Shown piece by piece: positions 33,458 to 43,337 of a stretch of DNA of 64,000 nucleotides; position 1 is the first letter of the stretch, and each line of letters opens with the position of its first letter. This DNA comes from [Clostridium] innocuum (GTDB lineage: Bacteria > Bacillota_I > Bacilli_A > Erysipelotrichales > Erysipelotrichaceae): positions 2,046,001 through 2,110,000 of the forward strand of contig CP048838.1 of the NCBI GenBank assembly GCA_012317185.1, given 5' to 3'. The notes under the pieces were generated by a model. That model was not told the origin of the DNA. It saw nothing but the letters and a program-made list of their open reading frames with translations, and made no database searches. Position numbers and translations under genes: made by a program.

Positions 33458-34390
33458 ATGAAAAAGACAATCGGGATGCTTTGTATGCTTCTTGTGACAC
33501 TTGGCTTTGTGAGCGGGTGCCAAGGCAGACAGGAGGCATCTTCAAGCGATAAAACAATAACGGTAAGGGATGCGAAGGGAGAGGTGGCAATTCCGGCAGA
33601 GCCGAAGCGTATCGTTGATCTAAGCGGAAATAGTGATATTTTATCTCTGCTAGGATATTCCGTTGCCGGTACGGCAAATTCGGATGCCTATGATTACACC
33701 CAATTGCCAACCTATCTTCAGGAGCCGTTACAGGGTGCGAAAATTCTTGGCTACAGTATGCAGGATACCATGGACATCGAGGGTATCCTGGAACTCCATC
33801 CGGATTTGATCATTATCTCTGGCGTGCAGGAAAAAATGTATGAGCAGCTGAAAAAAATTGCGCCGACGCTTATGGTGGAGCTGGCACAGACAGACTGGCG
33901 GCAGGATGTGAATACCTTTGCCCGTATGATGCAGCAGGAGGACCGTGCTGCATCATGGCTGAAGAGCTATGATGAAAAAGCGAAGAAGGCCGGCGCTGCC
34001 GTACGCAAGGCGAATGGTGAGGATACCACCTATCTGGCGCTGCTGGCAAGCGGGGGACAGCTGTTTGTATTTGATGCAGCTGGTATCGGAAGTGTTCTCT
34101 ATGAAGATATGGGCCTGAAGAAGCCTGCCAATATGCCGCGGCAGGATTCCATCAGTCTTCCCGTTATTTCCTATGAGGGACTGGCGGATCTGGATGCCGA
34201 TCATCTTATCGTTGTCGGTACGGATGCTGATATGAAGGCCCTGAAAAAGAATAGCATCTATAAATCAATGCAGGCAGTGAAAAACAACAGAGTGCTTGAA
34301 CTGCCATCGAGTCCGTATTTCAATATCGGATACAGCAGTATCGGAAGAGACGTGTTTCTGGATGAGGTTCAAAGCCTGCTGGTAAAGTAA
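33458..34390 (+). CDS. Iron-siderophore type ABC transporter binding lipoprotein
   Basis: A 310-aa substrate-binding lipoprotein of the FecB/BtuF class. The lipobox is VSGC (Cys21), followed by the domain core PKRIVDLSGNSDILSLLGY and HPDLIIISGVQEKMYEQLK. It captures a ferric siderophore, heme or cobalamin outside the cell and hands it to the permeases that follow. GAAGGAGG precedes the ATG. It opens a four-gene operon: binding protein, two permeases, ATPase. Confidence 0.92.
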   Translation: MKKTIGMLCMLLVTLGFVSGCQGRQEASSSDKTITVRDAKGEVAIPAEPKRIVDLSGNSDILSLLGYSVAGTANSDAYDYTQLPTYLQEPLQGAKILGYSMQDTMDIEGILELHPDLIIISGVQEKMYEQLKKIAPTLMVELAQTDWRQDVNTFARMMQQEDRAASWLKSYDEKAKKAGAAVRKANGEDTTYLALLASGGQLFVFDAAGIGSVLYEDMGLKKPANMPRQDSISLPVISYEGLADLDADHLIVVGTDADMKALKKNSIYKSMQAVKNNRVLELPSSPYFNIGYSSIGRDVFLDEVQSLLVK

Positions 34391-34391
34391 G

Positions 34392-35372
34392 ATGCGCAAG
34401 AGGATTCTGATAGCGACGGCAAGCGGCATTCTGCTGTTGCTTCTTGGCATTGTCTTATCGGTTCTGGCGGGAGCGAAGGATATTCCATTCGATGATGTCC
34501 TGCATGCTCTGTTCGATTATCAGGGAACGCTTCATGATCAGCTGATTCGCGATGTGCGTCTGCCGCGTGCGCTGAGTGCCTTACTGACGGGAGGACTGCT
34601 TGCAGCCAGCGGTGTAATGATGCAGGGAATTTTGCGTAATCCGATTGCAGAGCCATCCATTCTCGGTATCACGCAGGGCTCGGTTATGTTTGTGGCAATC
34701 GCCCCCATGCTTCCTTTGCTTACTGCGGCTGGTAATTTCTGGACAGCACTTGCAGGTGCCGGCTTCAGTGGTCTTCTGGTGTTTCTGTTTGCTGTTAAAT
34801 ATGCCGGACATCCGGATGTATCGCGTATCCTTCTGGCGGGCAGTGCTCTGAGCATTTTCTTTCTATCTGCGGCTTCCCTGAGTGCACTTATACAAAATCG
34901 CTCGCAGGAGCTGGCCTTCTGGATTGCCGGAGGCTTTCGGCAGGCCGACTGGGGTGCCGTCATCGGTTTGGGGATTGTCACGCTTGTCTGTATGGGCAGC
35001 TTTCTGCTGCTGAGCGGTAAGGTCAATCTTCTTTCCCTCGGTGATGAAGCTGCCATTTCCCTTGGCATTGATGCTGCCGGATTAAAAAAGAAGGTCATAC
35101 TGGTGATGATTCCGCTTTGTGCAATGTGCGTGGCAGTTGCCGGCAATATCGGCTTTGTCGGACTGTTTGTTCCGCATATTCTGCGCAGCATGCTCTCGCG
35201 GGACATTCGTCATACACTCCCTCTCAGCTTTTTGTTTGGAAGTGTGCTTATGGTGTTTTCCGATATTGCTGCCAGAACACTGAGTGCGCCCTATGAGCTG
35301 CCGGTCGGCTTGTTTACTGCCCTGCTGGGAATACCTGTGTTTTTGCTGCTGGTGAGAAAGGAGTGCGGCTGA
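34392..35372 (+). CDS. FecCD-family ABC permease (first)
   Basis: A 326-aa membrane permease with about nine to ten helices. FecCD marks are RLPRALSALLTGGLLAASG and GFVGLFVPHILRSML. It forms the translocation pore with the second permease. It starts 1 base after the binding-protein stop and its TGA overlaps the next ATG. Confidence 0.93.
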   Translation: MRKRILIATASGILLLLLGIVLSVLAGAKDIPFDDVLHALFDYQGTLHDQLIRDVRLPRALSALLTGGLLAASGVMMQGILRNPIAEPSILGITQGSVMFVAIAPMLPLLTAAGNFWTALAGAGFSGLLVFLFAVKYAGHPDVSRILLAGSALSIFFLSAASLSALIQNRSQELAFWIAGGFRQADWGAVIGLGIVTLVCMGSFLLLSGKVNLLSLGDEAAISLGIDAAGLKKKVILVMIPLCAMCVAVAGNIGFVGLFVPHILRSMLSRDIRHTLPLSFLFGSVLMVFSDIAARTLSAPYELPVGLFTALLGIPVFLLLVRKECG

Positions 35373-36379
35373 TGCGTAAACGATTTTGGATAATTGGTTT
35401 TTGTTTGTTCGTACTGCTTGCTGCCGCTGCACTTTCCATCATGGTCGGCAGCTTTGCAATCAGCCCTTCCGACGTATTGCGGACGCTGCTGGGCGGGGGA
35501 AGCAGCACCCATGCATTTGCAGTCTTTCAGATACGGCTTCCGCGTATCGTACTTGCGATTCTTGTTGGAAGTGCGCTCGGTGTATCCGGCGCCATACTAC
35601 AGGGAATTACGAAAAATCCGCTTGCAGAGCCCGGTATGATCGGTATCAATGCGGGCAGTGCACTGTTTGTGGTCTTGTGGATTTCGTATGGAGCGAACGC
35701 ATACTACAGCTCCCTTTCCAATGTAAAGGTGCTGTTCATGCCGCTGCTTGCCATAGCCGGAGCATTTTGCACTACGGCCTTTCTATATGCGTATTCATGG
35801 CGCAAGGGAATCCGCCCGATTCGCTTTTTACTCACCGGTGTCGGTGTCAATGCAGGAATTACCGCAGTGATCAGCTTTTATCAGCTGCAAATGAGCAGAG
35901 GAGATTATAATCAGGTGCTGATGTGGACCAACGGCTCCTTGTGGGGAAGCAGCTGGCGTTATATTCTTGTCAGTGCACCGCTCATTCTGTTCCTTACAGG
36001 GCTGGTATGGACACACAGCAGAACGCTGGACATCCTTTCGCTTGGTGATGAAGGGGCAACAGCACTAGGCGTATCTACCCGGCGGACACGGATACTGTTT
36101 CTGGCAGCCAGTGCGGCGCTTGCGGCTCTGGCAACGGCTGTGGCAGGAAATATTGCGTTTCTGGGACTGCTGGGTCCCCAGATTGCACTGCGTATTACCG
36201 GTATGCGGCATCGCCTGCTGCTTCCGCTTGCAGCACTGAACAGCTCCATACTGCTGGTTGTTGCGGATATGCTGGCCAGAAATCTGTTTTCACCGCTGGA
36301 GATTCCGACAGGAATTCTGGTCTCCATGATCGGCATCCCCTATTTTATTTATCTGATGATGAAACTCGACAGGAGGTAG
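35372..36379 (+). CDS. FecCD-family ABC permease (second)
   Basis: A 335-aa permease with the same fold. Visible marks are IRLPRIVLAILVGSALGVSG, TKNPLAEPGMIGINAG and IAFLGLLGPQIALR. ATG 35372 overlaps the previous stop (ATGA). It pairs with the first permease, as in two-permease siderophore systems. Confidence 0.93.
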   Translation: MRKRFWIIGFCLFVLLAAAALSIMVGSFAISPSDVLRTLLGGGSSTHAFAVFQIRLPRIVLAILVGSALGVSGAILQGITKNPLAEPGMIGINAGSALFVVLWISYGANAYYSSLSNVKVLFMPLLAIAGAFCTTAFLYAYSWRKGIRPIRFLLTGVGVNAGITAVISFYQLQMSRGDYNQVLMWTNGSLWGSSWRYILVSAPLILFLTGLVWTHSRTLDILSLGDEGATALGVSTRRTRILFLAASAALAALATAVAGNIAFLGLLGPQIALRITGMRHRLLLPLAALNSSILLVVADMLARNLFSPLEIPTGILVSMIGIPYFIYLMMKLDRR

Positions 36380-36383
36380 CACA

Positions 36384-37184
36384 ATGCTAGAAGTACACAA
36401 TCTGTATGCCGGATATGATGGGCGCAATATCCTGCAGGATGTCAGCCTGCAGATACCGGAGGGGAAAATCACGATGATGATCGGTCCAAACGGCTGTGGG
36501 AAATCAACGCTTTTAAAGACGATGGCCGGTATCATCACGCCGCAGAAGGGAGAGGTTTTGCTGGATGGTGTTTCCCTGAAGGGAATGAAGCGCAGACAGG
36601 TGGCGAAGCGACTTGCCCTTCTTCCGCAGTCTCCGCTGGTTCCGGAAGGTCTGCGAGTACGAGAGCTGGTGCAGTACGGCCGCTTTCCCTATCAGAAAAC
36701 GATGCGTTCACTGAATCGACAGGATCTTGAGATTGTCGCGTGGGCTATGAAAAAGACCGGAGTTCTTGTGCATGCGGATGCCTATGTCAATGAATTATCC
36801 GGCGGGCAGCGGCAGCGTGTGTGGATTGCCATGGCCCTGGCACAGAAAACCGGTATTCTGCTGCTGGATGAGCCGACAACCTATCTGGACATCGCCCATC
36901 AGCTGGAAATACTGGAACTGCTAAGAGACTTAAACAGGGAGGAGCAGACGACGATCATACTGGTTATCCACGATCTGAATCAGGCCGCAAAATTTGCGGA
37001 TCATGTGATTGGCATGAAGCAGGGAAGGGCACTATACTGCGGGAAGGCACAGGAGGTTATCCGGGAACAGCAGCTGCTGCAGCTGTATGATATTCATGCG
37101 AAAATCGTGCAGGACGAGGAACATGGCTACCCGATTTGCATGGATTATGCACTGCATAAACATACTGATATACTTGAGCATTGA
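36384..37184 (+). CDS. Iron-siderophore type ABC transporter ATPase
   Basis: A 266-aa ATPase of the FecE/FhuC class. Walker A is GPNGCGKSTLLKT, the signature LSGGQRQRVW, Walker B ILLLDEPTTYLD, and the switch His is in VIHDLNQAAKF. It energises the two permeases. CAGGAGGTAG precedes the ATG. It is the last gene of the operon. Confidence 0.95.
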   Translation: MLEVHNLYAGYDGRNILQDVSLQIPEGKITMMIGPNGCGKSTLLKTMAGIITPQKGEVLLDGVSLKGMKRRQVAKRLALLPQSPLVPEGLRVRELVQYGRFPYQKTMRSLNRQDLEIVAWAMKKTGVLVHADAYVNELSGGQRQRVWIAMALAQKTGILLLDEPTTYLDIAHQLEILELLRDLNREEQTTIILVIHDLNQAAKFADHVIGMKQGRALYCGKAQEVIREQQLLQLYDIHAKIVQDEEHGYPICMDYALHKHTDILEH

Positions 37185-37403
37185 GGCTGTGCAACTTGCT
37201 GGTGATACAGACTTATCATAGCGTAGAAATCTGTCTGCGCTTTGGCGGGTCTTTTTTTATTTCCGACCCGATGCCTGTAAGCAGCTGTACACGGATGCAG
37301 CATTTTTTGCTTTTCATCCTTTGCCGCTTGTACGCAATTGTTATCCTAAATGTACAAATAAAGTACCGCATGATTATAAAATGTGGCTTAAATAATGCCT
37401 TTA
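37185..37403. other. Intergenic, weak hairpin
   Basis: AGCGTAG (about 37219) can pair with CTGCGCT (about 37234), followed after a gap by a T-run near 37252. It may end the ABC operon, but the T-run is not adjacent to the stem. No gene is seen. Confidence 0.4.
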
Positions 37404-37412
37404 TGGTATAAT
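37404..37412 (+). promoter_or_regulatory. Extended -10 promoter of lipoprotein-murJ operon
   Basis: TGG followed by TATAAT (37407-37412), 18 bases before the ATG at 37431. Confidence 0.55.
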
Positions 37413-37430
37413 ATCTCGAGAGGTGATTCC

Positions 37431-37955
37431 ATGCGAAAATTCCCCCTTTGGTGTCTGCTCTGCTTCCTGCTGCTCACCGGCTGCGGCGATGCGCATAAAG
37501 AAGAGCAGGAGAGCATAAAAAATTATGAGAGCTATGTAGACGCTGTATTGAACAACAAGGGCAGTGAATCCAAAATCATACCCTTTGATTATAAGCTTTC
37601 TGTATTTAAGCAGAAGGACAACAGCTATCAGTATGAGATTATTATTTCCAATCCACGCGTGGCGATGTACAATATTCAGGCGATTGCTGTAGATCCGGCC
37701 TTGGACAGCAACAGCAATGTCTATCCGTGTCTGGGATTGCTGGGAGATGACGCAAAAACCTCCTTCAACATGATTCCATATCAGGCAAACGGTGCGCGTA
37801 ACTTTGTCAGTAAAATCTTTCTGGACGGTATATCCGAGCATGATCAGTTTACATTGCAGGTTATGGTAACCTGGAAGGATTCCAAGCTGGTTAATACGAG
37901 CCGTGTATTCTTCACATGTAATTATGCACAGAAGGATAACGAGGCGAATGGTTAA
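37431..37955 (+). CDS. Small lipoprotein upstream of murJ
   Basis: A 174-aa lipoprotein with signal peptide and lipobox LLTGC (Cys18). The rest is a beta-rich domain without a known motif (for example YQYEIIISNPRVAMYNIQ). ATG 37431 has GAGGTGATT; the longer frame from 37395 runs through the promoter. It is 24 bases before the flippase gene. Unknown function. Confidence 0.75.
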   Translation: MRKFPLWCLLCFLLLTGCGDAHKEEQESIKNYESYVDAVLNNKGSESKIIPFDYKLSVFKQKDNSYQYEIIISNPRVAMYNIQAIAVDPALDSNSNVYPCLGLLGDDAKTSFNMIPYQANGARNFVSKIFLDGISEHDQFTLQVMVTWKDSKLVNTSRVFFTCNYAQKDNEANG

Positions 37956-37979
37956 CGGGAACTAGAAAGGATACGTTAT

Positions 37980-39632
37980 ATGAGTAAGAATATGGATGTT
38001 TCCAAACGGAAGCAGTCGATTATAGCAGGAGGGCTGATCAGCTCTGCCGGCATCTTTTTTGCAAAATTCATTGGATTGTTCTATGCAGTCCCTTATAATT
38101 CCATGCTGGGAACAGCGGACAATCTGGCCTATTACGGAGTAGCCTTCAATATATATTCCTATCTGCTGAATATCTGTACAGCAGGCTTTCCGTTTGCGAT
38201 TGCGACATTGATCGCAAAATATTCCACAAGAGGGGACTATCAAACCTCACTGCTGATCAAAAAGCTGTCCGCATCCCTGATGACCTGCTTCGGCTTCGGG
38301 ATGATGATTATCGTAATTCTGTTTTCCTCTCCGCTGGCTGCACTTGTTATGCCGGATGAAGGAGACAGCGTTAAAACGATGCAGATGGTACTGATACTGA
38401 TTTCCTTTGCCCTGTTTTTCGTTCCGCTGCTTTCCAGTATCCGCGGCTTCTATCAGGGACTCAAGCACATGGAAATTTATGCACTGTCACAGGTTCTGGA
38501 GCAGGTTGCCCGTGTGGCATTTCTGCTGAGCGCCAGTGCGATTGCGGTATATGCATTGCATAAGGATCAGGTATGGGCGCTGTATTTCGGTGTGATTTCC
38601 ACCAGTATATCGGCAATTCTGGCGATCATGCATCTGAAGCTGTATGATAAAAAGCAGATGCGCGAGCTGAAGAGGCTAGCCAAAACACAGGAAGTTGCCG
38701 GAAACAATGATCGAAGAGAAATTCTTAAGGAGCTTGTTTTCATTGCGTTTCCTTATTTGATTGTAGCGATACTGGGCTACAGCGATACGATTGTCAACAC
38801 GCTGTTTTTGAGTAAGGGGCTTGAAGCGCACGGCAATACGGATGCGGAAATCTTACTCATCAGCGGCTCTATCAATTACGGTGTTTTAAAGCTGATGTCC
38901 ATCCCAATGATTCTGGCACCGGGGTTCTCCTCCGCCATCATACCGCATATCACTACGGCACTTACCAATCATGACCTGAAGCTGGTACGCAAAAATATCC
39001 GGGACTGTGTGGATATCGTCCTGTATATCGGACTGCCGATTTCCTTCTGTCTGTTTGTTTACGCAAAGCCGCTGTATGCCATCTTGTTTCCACCGGCAGA
39101 TCCGAAGAATCTGGAGCTGCTTGCCGATATTTTGAGCTGGTTCTCCATCGAGGCGTTTTTAAATACCATCGGACCGATTTTCACGGCACTGTTAATGGCA
39201 GTAGGCTTGCGCAGGCTGAATATCCGCAACCTTGCCATCATGATGGTGGTGAAATTTTCGGTGGCCTATCCACTGTTAAAATATTTCGGCTATCAGGGAG
39301 TCGTCATGTCAAGTATTCTTGCAATGGGGATTTTTATCACTCTGGATATCTATGCATTGACATCACGCTATAAGATTCGCTGGAAATATACGCTGCATAA
39401 GCTTCTGGTTATCCTTTTGGCGATGGCAGCCCTGTTTGCAGTCGCAAGAGGCTGCGATTTGATTGGCTTGAAGGGCTATGGCTCCGGGCGGATGCTGAGT
39501 CTTTTACAGCTTGCGGTCAACGGAAGTCTTGCAATGCTAGTATACTTTGGCATCACGTACTTCTTTTCCATACCGCAGACCATTCTGCATCTTGACCTGT
39601 CCCGCTTACTGAAGCGCGGAAGAAGGAGATAG
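37980..39632 (+). CDS. murJ: MurJ-like lipid II flippase (MATE/PST superfamily)
   Basis: A 550-aa membrane protein with about 14 helices of the polysaccharide-flippase (MviN/YtgP/SpoVB) class. It begins GGLISSAGIFFAKFIGLFYA, typical of YtgP. It likely flips lipid II, whose carrier is made by UppS. The 16S pseudouridine synthase gene follows 4 bases later, as ytzG follows ytgP in Bacillus, which favours MurJ over SpoVB. Both options remain possible. Confidence 0.8.
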   Translation: MSKNMDVSKRKQSIIAGGLISSAGIFFAKFIGLFYAVPYNSMLGTADNLAYYGVAFNIYSYLLNICTAGFPFAIATLIAKYSTRGDYQTSLLIKKLSASLMTCFGFGMMIIVILFSSPLAALVMPDEGDSVKTMQMVLILISFALFFVPLLSSIRGFYQGLKHMEIYALSQVLEQVARVAFLLSASAIAVYALHKDQVWALYFGVISTSISAILAIMHLKLYDKKQMRELKRLAKTQEVAGNNDRREILKELVFIAFPYLIVAILGYSDTIVNTLFLSKGLEAHGNTDAEILLISGSINYGVLKLMSIPMILAPGFSSAIIPHITTALTNHDLKLVRKNIRDCVDIVLYIGLPISFCLFVYAKPLYAILFPPADPKNLELLADILSWFSIEAFLNTIGPIFTALLMAVGLRRLNIRNLAIMMVVKFSVAYPLLKYFGYQGVVMSSILAMGIFITLDIYALTSRYKIRWKYTLHKLLVILLAMAALFAVARGCDLIGLKGYGSGRMLSLLQLAVNGSLAMLVYFGITYFFSIPQTILHLDLSRLLKRGRRR

Positions 39633-39636
39633 GCAT

Positions 39637-40338
39637 ATGCGACTGGATAAATATCTGGCTCATGCAGGTTTGGGTACCCGCAAGGAGGTCAAGCTGGCTA
39701 TTCGCAAGGGAAGAGTGAGTGTCAATGGTGAGGTATGCCGAAAGGATGACAGGAAAATCCAGGAGGGTGCGGATGTCGTTTGTTTGGATAAAGAGGAAAT
39801 CTATTATGAGGCTGTTGTCTATATCATGCTGAACAAGCCGCAGGATGTTGTCAGTGCCACCAGTGATCCCACATATGAAACCGTGCTGGACTGCATCGAT
39901 GCCTTTTTGCCAAAGGATTGTTTTCCGGTCGGACGACTGGACATGGATACGGAGGGCCTGCTGCTGATCACAAATGACGGAAAGCTGGCGCATCGTCTGC
40001 TCTCTCCCAAGCATCATGTTGAAAAAACCTATCTGGTGGATCTGGCGCAGCTGCTGCAGGAAGGTGATCAAAAGAAGCTGGAAAACGGCAGTATCGTACT
40101 GGATGAGGAACCTGTTCTTCCGGCTCGTGTGGAAATTCTGGAGGACACGCAAATCCTTCTGCATATCCAGGAGGGAAGATTTCATCAGGTGAAGCGAATG
40201 CTGCATGCAATCGGTAATGAGGTTGTCCATCTCAAGCGGATTGCCATGGGACCGCTGCGGCTGGATGAAGCACTTGCGAGTGGGGAATGGCGGTATCTGA
40301 GCGAAGAGGAAATCACTGCCCTGAAGAATGTGGCATGA
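39637..40338 (+). CDS. rsuA: 16S rRNA pseudouridine 516 synthase
   Basis: Pseudouridine synthase of 233 aa. An N-terminal S4 domain (RLDKYLAHAGLGTRKEVKLA) is followed by the catalytic domain with the active-site Asp in GRLDMDTEGLLLITNDG. The length and domain order fit RsuA/RluB. AAGGAGA precedes the ATG. Its stop overlaps the ATG of dihydrofolate reductase (ATGA). Confidence 0.9.
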   Translation: MRLDKYLAHAGLGTRKEVKLAIRKGRVSVNGEVCRKDDRKIQEGADVVCLDKEEIYYEAVVYIMLNKPQDVVSATSDPTYETVLDCIDAFLPKDCFPVGRLDMDTEGLLLITNDGKLAHRLLSPKHHVEKTYLVDLAQLLQEGDQKKLENGSIVLDEEPVLPARVEILEDTQILLHIQEGRFHQVKRMLHAIGNEVVHLKRIAMGPLRLDEALASGEWRYLSEEEITALKNVA

Positions 40339-40796
40339 TCAGTATTGTCGTTGCAATGGACGCCAATCAGCTGATCGGCGCAAATCATAAAATGCCATGG
40401 CATTGCCCCGCAGATTTAGCTCATTTCCGTCAGCTGACACTGCATCATCATTTGCTGATGGGGAGAGTGACCTATGAGCATCTGCCGAAACGACTGGATC
40501 ATAGAATTCTGCATGTCGCAGGTCATAAGCCGCTGTCCGATAGCGATGTGCTCCCCTGCAGTGATGTGCAAGCACTTTGCAGGGAATGGAAGAAGAAAGA
40601 GGAAGTGCTCTATGTATGCGGCGGTGCACAGATTTACGCTGCAGCAATCGCATATGCAGATGAGCTGTGGATTACCCGAATCGAGCAATCGTATACAGGG
40701 GATACCTGGTTTCCGGCGTTTTGCATTGGGGATTTCCGATTGCTTTCAAATGAACAAAAAGAAGGATGCAGCATCATGCATTATCGTAGAAGATAA
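40335..40796 (+). CDS. folA: Dihydrofolate reductase
   Basis: Reduces dihydrofolate with NADPH. The 153-aa protein has MISIVVAMDANQLIGA, the active-site block MPWHCPADLAHFRQ with the key acidic residue, and the NADPH-loop region VCGGAQIYAAA. The true ATG is 40335, overlapping the rsuA stop; the longer frame from 40287 is inside rsuA. A thymidylate synthase gene is not adjacent. Confidence 0.9.
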   Translation: MISIVVAMDANQLIGANHKMPWHCPADLAHFRQLTLHHHLLMGRVTYEHLPKRLDHRILHVAGHKPLSDSDVLPCSDVQALCREWKKKEEVLYVCGGAQIYAAAIAYADELWITRIEQSYTGDTWFPAFCIGDFRLLSNEQKEGCSIMHYRRR

Positions 40797-40816
40797 GCAG
40801 GAAGGAAGGGAACTTT

Positions 40817-42118
40817 ATGCGTTTTGTCGATCTAATAGAAAAAAAGAAACAGAAGCAGCCACTGACAAAGGAAGAGCTTCATTTTTTCATTACCGGTTAT
40901 GTCCGGGGAGATATTCCGGATTATCAGGTCAGTGCGCTGCTAATGGCGATTTACTTTAATGGTATGAATGCACAGGAAACAGCCTGGCTGACAGAGGAAA
41001 TGCTGTACAGTGGAGATGTGATTGATCTATCGGCGATTTCCGGAAGAAAATGTGATAAGCATTCCACCGGAGGTGTCGGTGATAAAACAAGTCTTTCCCT
41101 TGCGCCAATGGTAGCTGCCTGCGGTGCCAAGGTCGCGAAAATGAGCGGTCGAGGACTGGGACATACCGGCGGAACGCTGGATAAGGTGGAGTCTGTTAAC
41201 GGCTTTCAGGTTATGCGGACACAGGAACAGTTTATTTCACAGGTGAATGATATCGGTCTGGCACTGATCGGACAAACCGCAACACTGGTGCCGGCAGATA
41301 AAAAGCTGTATGCTTTGCGCGATGTGACGGCTACCGTCAACTCGATTCCTCTGATTGCATCCAGCATCATGTCAAAGAAGCTGGCAGCAGGCTCTGATAC
41401 GATTCTTCTGGATGTGAAATTCGGAGAGGGTGCTTTCATGGAAACAAGCGATAAAGCAAAGGAGCTGGCAGAAGCGATGATTGCCATCGGAAGCCATTTC
41501 GGCAAGGATGTCAAGGCACTGATCAGCAACATGAATCAGCCGTTGGGCAATGCCATCGGAAATGCACTCGAGGTAAAAGAGGCAATTGCAACGCTACAGG
41601 GAAAAGGGCCTGAGGATTTTACACAGCTGTGTCTGGAGGCCGGAAGCATCATGCTCATGCAGACAGGAATAGCCAGAGATGAAGAGAACGCAAGAAAACA
41701 GCTGCTGGAAGTCATTCAGAATGGAAAGGCGCTGGAAAAGCTGGTTGCCATGGTTGCGGCACAGGAGGGGGATGTAGAGCAGGTTCTGCATCCAGAGTTG
41801 CTACCACAGGCAAAAGAGATTTTGGAAGTAACATCGCGGGAAGAGGGCTATGTGAAGGAGCTGCATGCTTTGGAGCTGGGGACGCTGGCGATGAAGCTTG
41901 GTGCAGGACGTATGGTTAAGGAGGATCCGGTTGATCCGGCTGTCGGAATCGTGTTAAACAAAAAGGATGGAGACTATGTAAATAAGGGTGATATTCTTGC
42001 CTATGTACACATCAATCATCCATTACCGCAGCACTGGCTGGAGGACTTCTATCAGACCTATGTCTTCACACAGGAGAAGGTGGAAAAGCAGAAGCTGATC
42101 CACGATATCATTCGGTAA
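40817..42118 (+). CDS. pdp: Pyrimidine-nucleoside phosphorylase
   Basis: Phosphorolysis of uridine and thymidine to base and (deoxy)ribose 1-phosphate. The 433-aa protein shows the family signature SGRGLGHTGGTLDKVES, the phosphate site KHSTGGVGDKTSL and the C-terminal domain with DGDYVNKGDILAYVH. A GGAAGGGAA site precedes the ATG. It is co-directional with dihydrofolate reductase with 20 bases between. Confidence 0.95.
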   Translation: MRFVDLIEKKKQKQPLTKEELHFFITGYVRGDIPDYQVSALLMAIYFNGMNAQETAWLTEEMLYSGDVIDLSAISGRKCDKHSTGGVGDKTSLSLAPMVAACGAKVAKMSGRGLGHTGGTLDKVESVNGFQVMRTQEQFISQVNDIGLALIGQTATLVPADKKLYALRDVTATVNSIPLIASSIMSKKLAAGSDTILLDVKFGEGAFMETSDKAKELAEAMIAIGSHFGKDVKALISNMNQPLGNAIGNALEVKEAIATLQGKGPEDFTQLCLEAGSIMLMQTGIARDEENARKQLLEVIQNGKALEKLVAMVAAQEGDVEQVLHPELLPQAKEILEVTSREEGYVKELHALELGTLAMKLGAGRMVKEDPVDPAVGIVLNKKDGDYVNKGDILAYVHINHPLPQHWLEDFYQTYVFTQEKVEKQKLIHDIIR

Positions 42119-42499
42119 ATGCAGCATATGAAATTATATCTGGGCGCTGGCGGGCTATGCATAATCGTCAGTGTTCTGCTTTTTATATCAGGAGGTACAA
42201 ATGAACTACCGGCTATGATTCGCTGTCTCTCACTGGCTTTCGGCACCTTTCTGCTGACAAGGGGTGTTCTTCTTTGTCTGCACGTTAAGCAGAGAGGCCT
42301 TATATGGCTGTATGGTGCGGGTGTTCTGATCATGGGCTGTTATACGCTGCTGGCGCTGGACACCTATGTCTTTCATGTGATGAGCTGGTTTCCCGGCATT
42401 CTTCGCTATCCGCTGTTTTCACTCTATGGAGTAAGCTATCTGCTGTTTGCTCTGCCAGGCATCTTTCTGCATGTCGGCAGTTTTGATATCGAGGTGTGA
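42119..42499 (+). CDS. Small membrane protein after pdp
   Basis: A 126-aa protein with about four predicted helices (for example YLGAGGLCIIVSVLLFI and LLFALPGIFLHVGSFDI). The ATG directly follows the pdp stop; ATG 42128 is an alternative. Translational coupling is likely because no clear ribosome site is seen. No domain recognised. Confidence 0.65.
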   Translation: MQHMKLYLGAGGLCIIVSVLLFISGGTNELPAMIRCLSLAFGTFLLTRGVLLCLHVKQRGLIWLYGAGVLIMGCYTLLALDTYVFHVMSWFPGILRYPLFSLYGVSYLLFALPGIFLHVGSFDIEV

Positions 42500-42667
42500 G
42501 TGACATCCTATGAGAGTGTTTTACAACAAGGGCAAGGACTTTTTATACAATATTGGATTCATTTTCCTGATTACTCATAGTAGTCCATTGTAAATTATGA
42601 AAACGGTATTCTTTGAGAATTGAGCCGTGTCACACCTTCACGAAATGTATATAGCTGATTTATAAAT

Positions 42668-42706
42668 ACAAGAAAGCCTCCAGATAACGGGAGGCTTTCT
42701 TGTATA
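42668..42706. terminator. Bidirectional terminator between convergent genes
   Basis: A 14-bp perfect stem pairs 42668-42681 with 42690-42703 (AGAAAGCCTCC arm visible). T-rich ends occur on both sides. Confidence 0.8.
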
Positions 42707-42755
42707 TTTTCAAATCAGTTTTAAACAGTACGCAATCAAAAAACCTAACGATTGC

Positions 42756-43316
42756 TCATAAATCAGGAATACGCTCTTCAGGTATCAGAGTACCTTTTTT
42801 ATCATAAAACATAATGGATTTAGCCTCGTCATATGCTACACTCATTACGTATGATTTTATAATATATTTATCATTCTTTAATAGGTTTGGGCAACTTAAG
42901 ATTAAATATTCATCCTTATCAGATGCGGTTAATTGTATTGAAAATCGGTCTGCTTTTACAACGGTATTATCAATAAATACAATGATATACAATTTTCCTT
43001 CTGCTTTTATTGACTTTAAACCATATGGAGAATTTGTAATATGACCTCCATCATAGGTAAAGGAATTCCCCCTTTTCTTGAACTGAACAAGTTCATAGCT
43101 ATCCTGCGATTTAAACAAAATCATTTGTTCAGTGGAATCCTCTAATTTCGCGAGTTGCTCATACTCTGGATAAACTGATTGAATATATTCATTGGGGTCA
43201 ATCTTTTCATTTTTAGAACAGCCGGTTAAGATAAATAGTAAGCAGAGTACAGTTATTACTATGTTTGTTTTTCTTAAGCTCTGTATGAAAAAGCTTTTAC
43301 AAACTTTTGTCCTCAT
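42756..43316 (-). CDS. Lipoprotein in an AT-rich patch
   Basis: A 186-aa lipoprotein with a signal peptide ending in the lipobox ILTGC (about residue 33). I take the ATG at 43316 with AAGGGCAG upstream; an ATG at 43337 is possible. The mature part is beta-rich with no recognised domain. It is clearly more AT-rich than the genes around it, and no operon partner is seen, so it may be acquired. Confidence 0.65.
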   Translation of the reverse strand: MRTKVCKSFFIQSLRKTNIVITVLCLLFILTGCSKNEKIDPNEYIQSVYPEYEQLAKLEDSTEQMILFKSQDSYELVQFKKRGNSFTYDGGHITNSPYGLKSIKAEGKLYIIVFIDNTVVKADRFSIQLTASDKDEYLILSCPNLLKNDKYIIKSYVMSVAYDEAKSIMFYDKKGTLIPEERIPDL

Positions 43317-43337
43317 AGGTCTGCCCTTATTATGCAT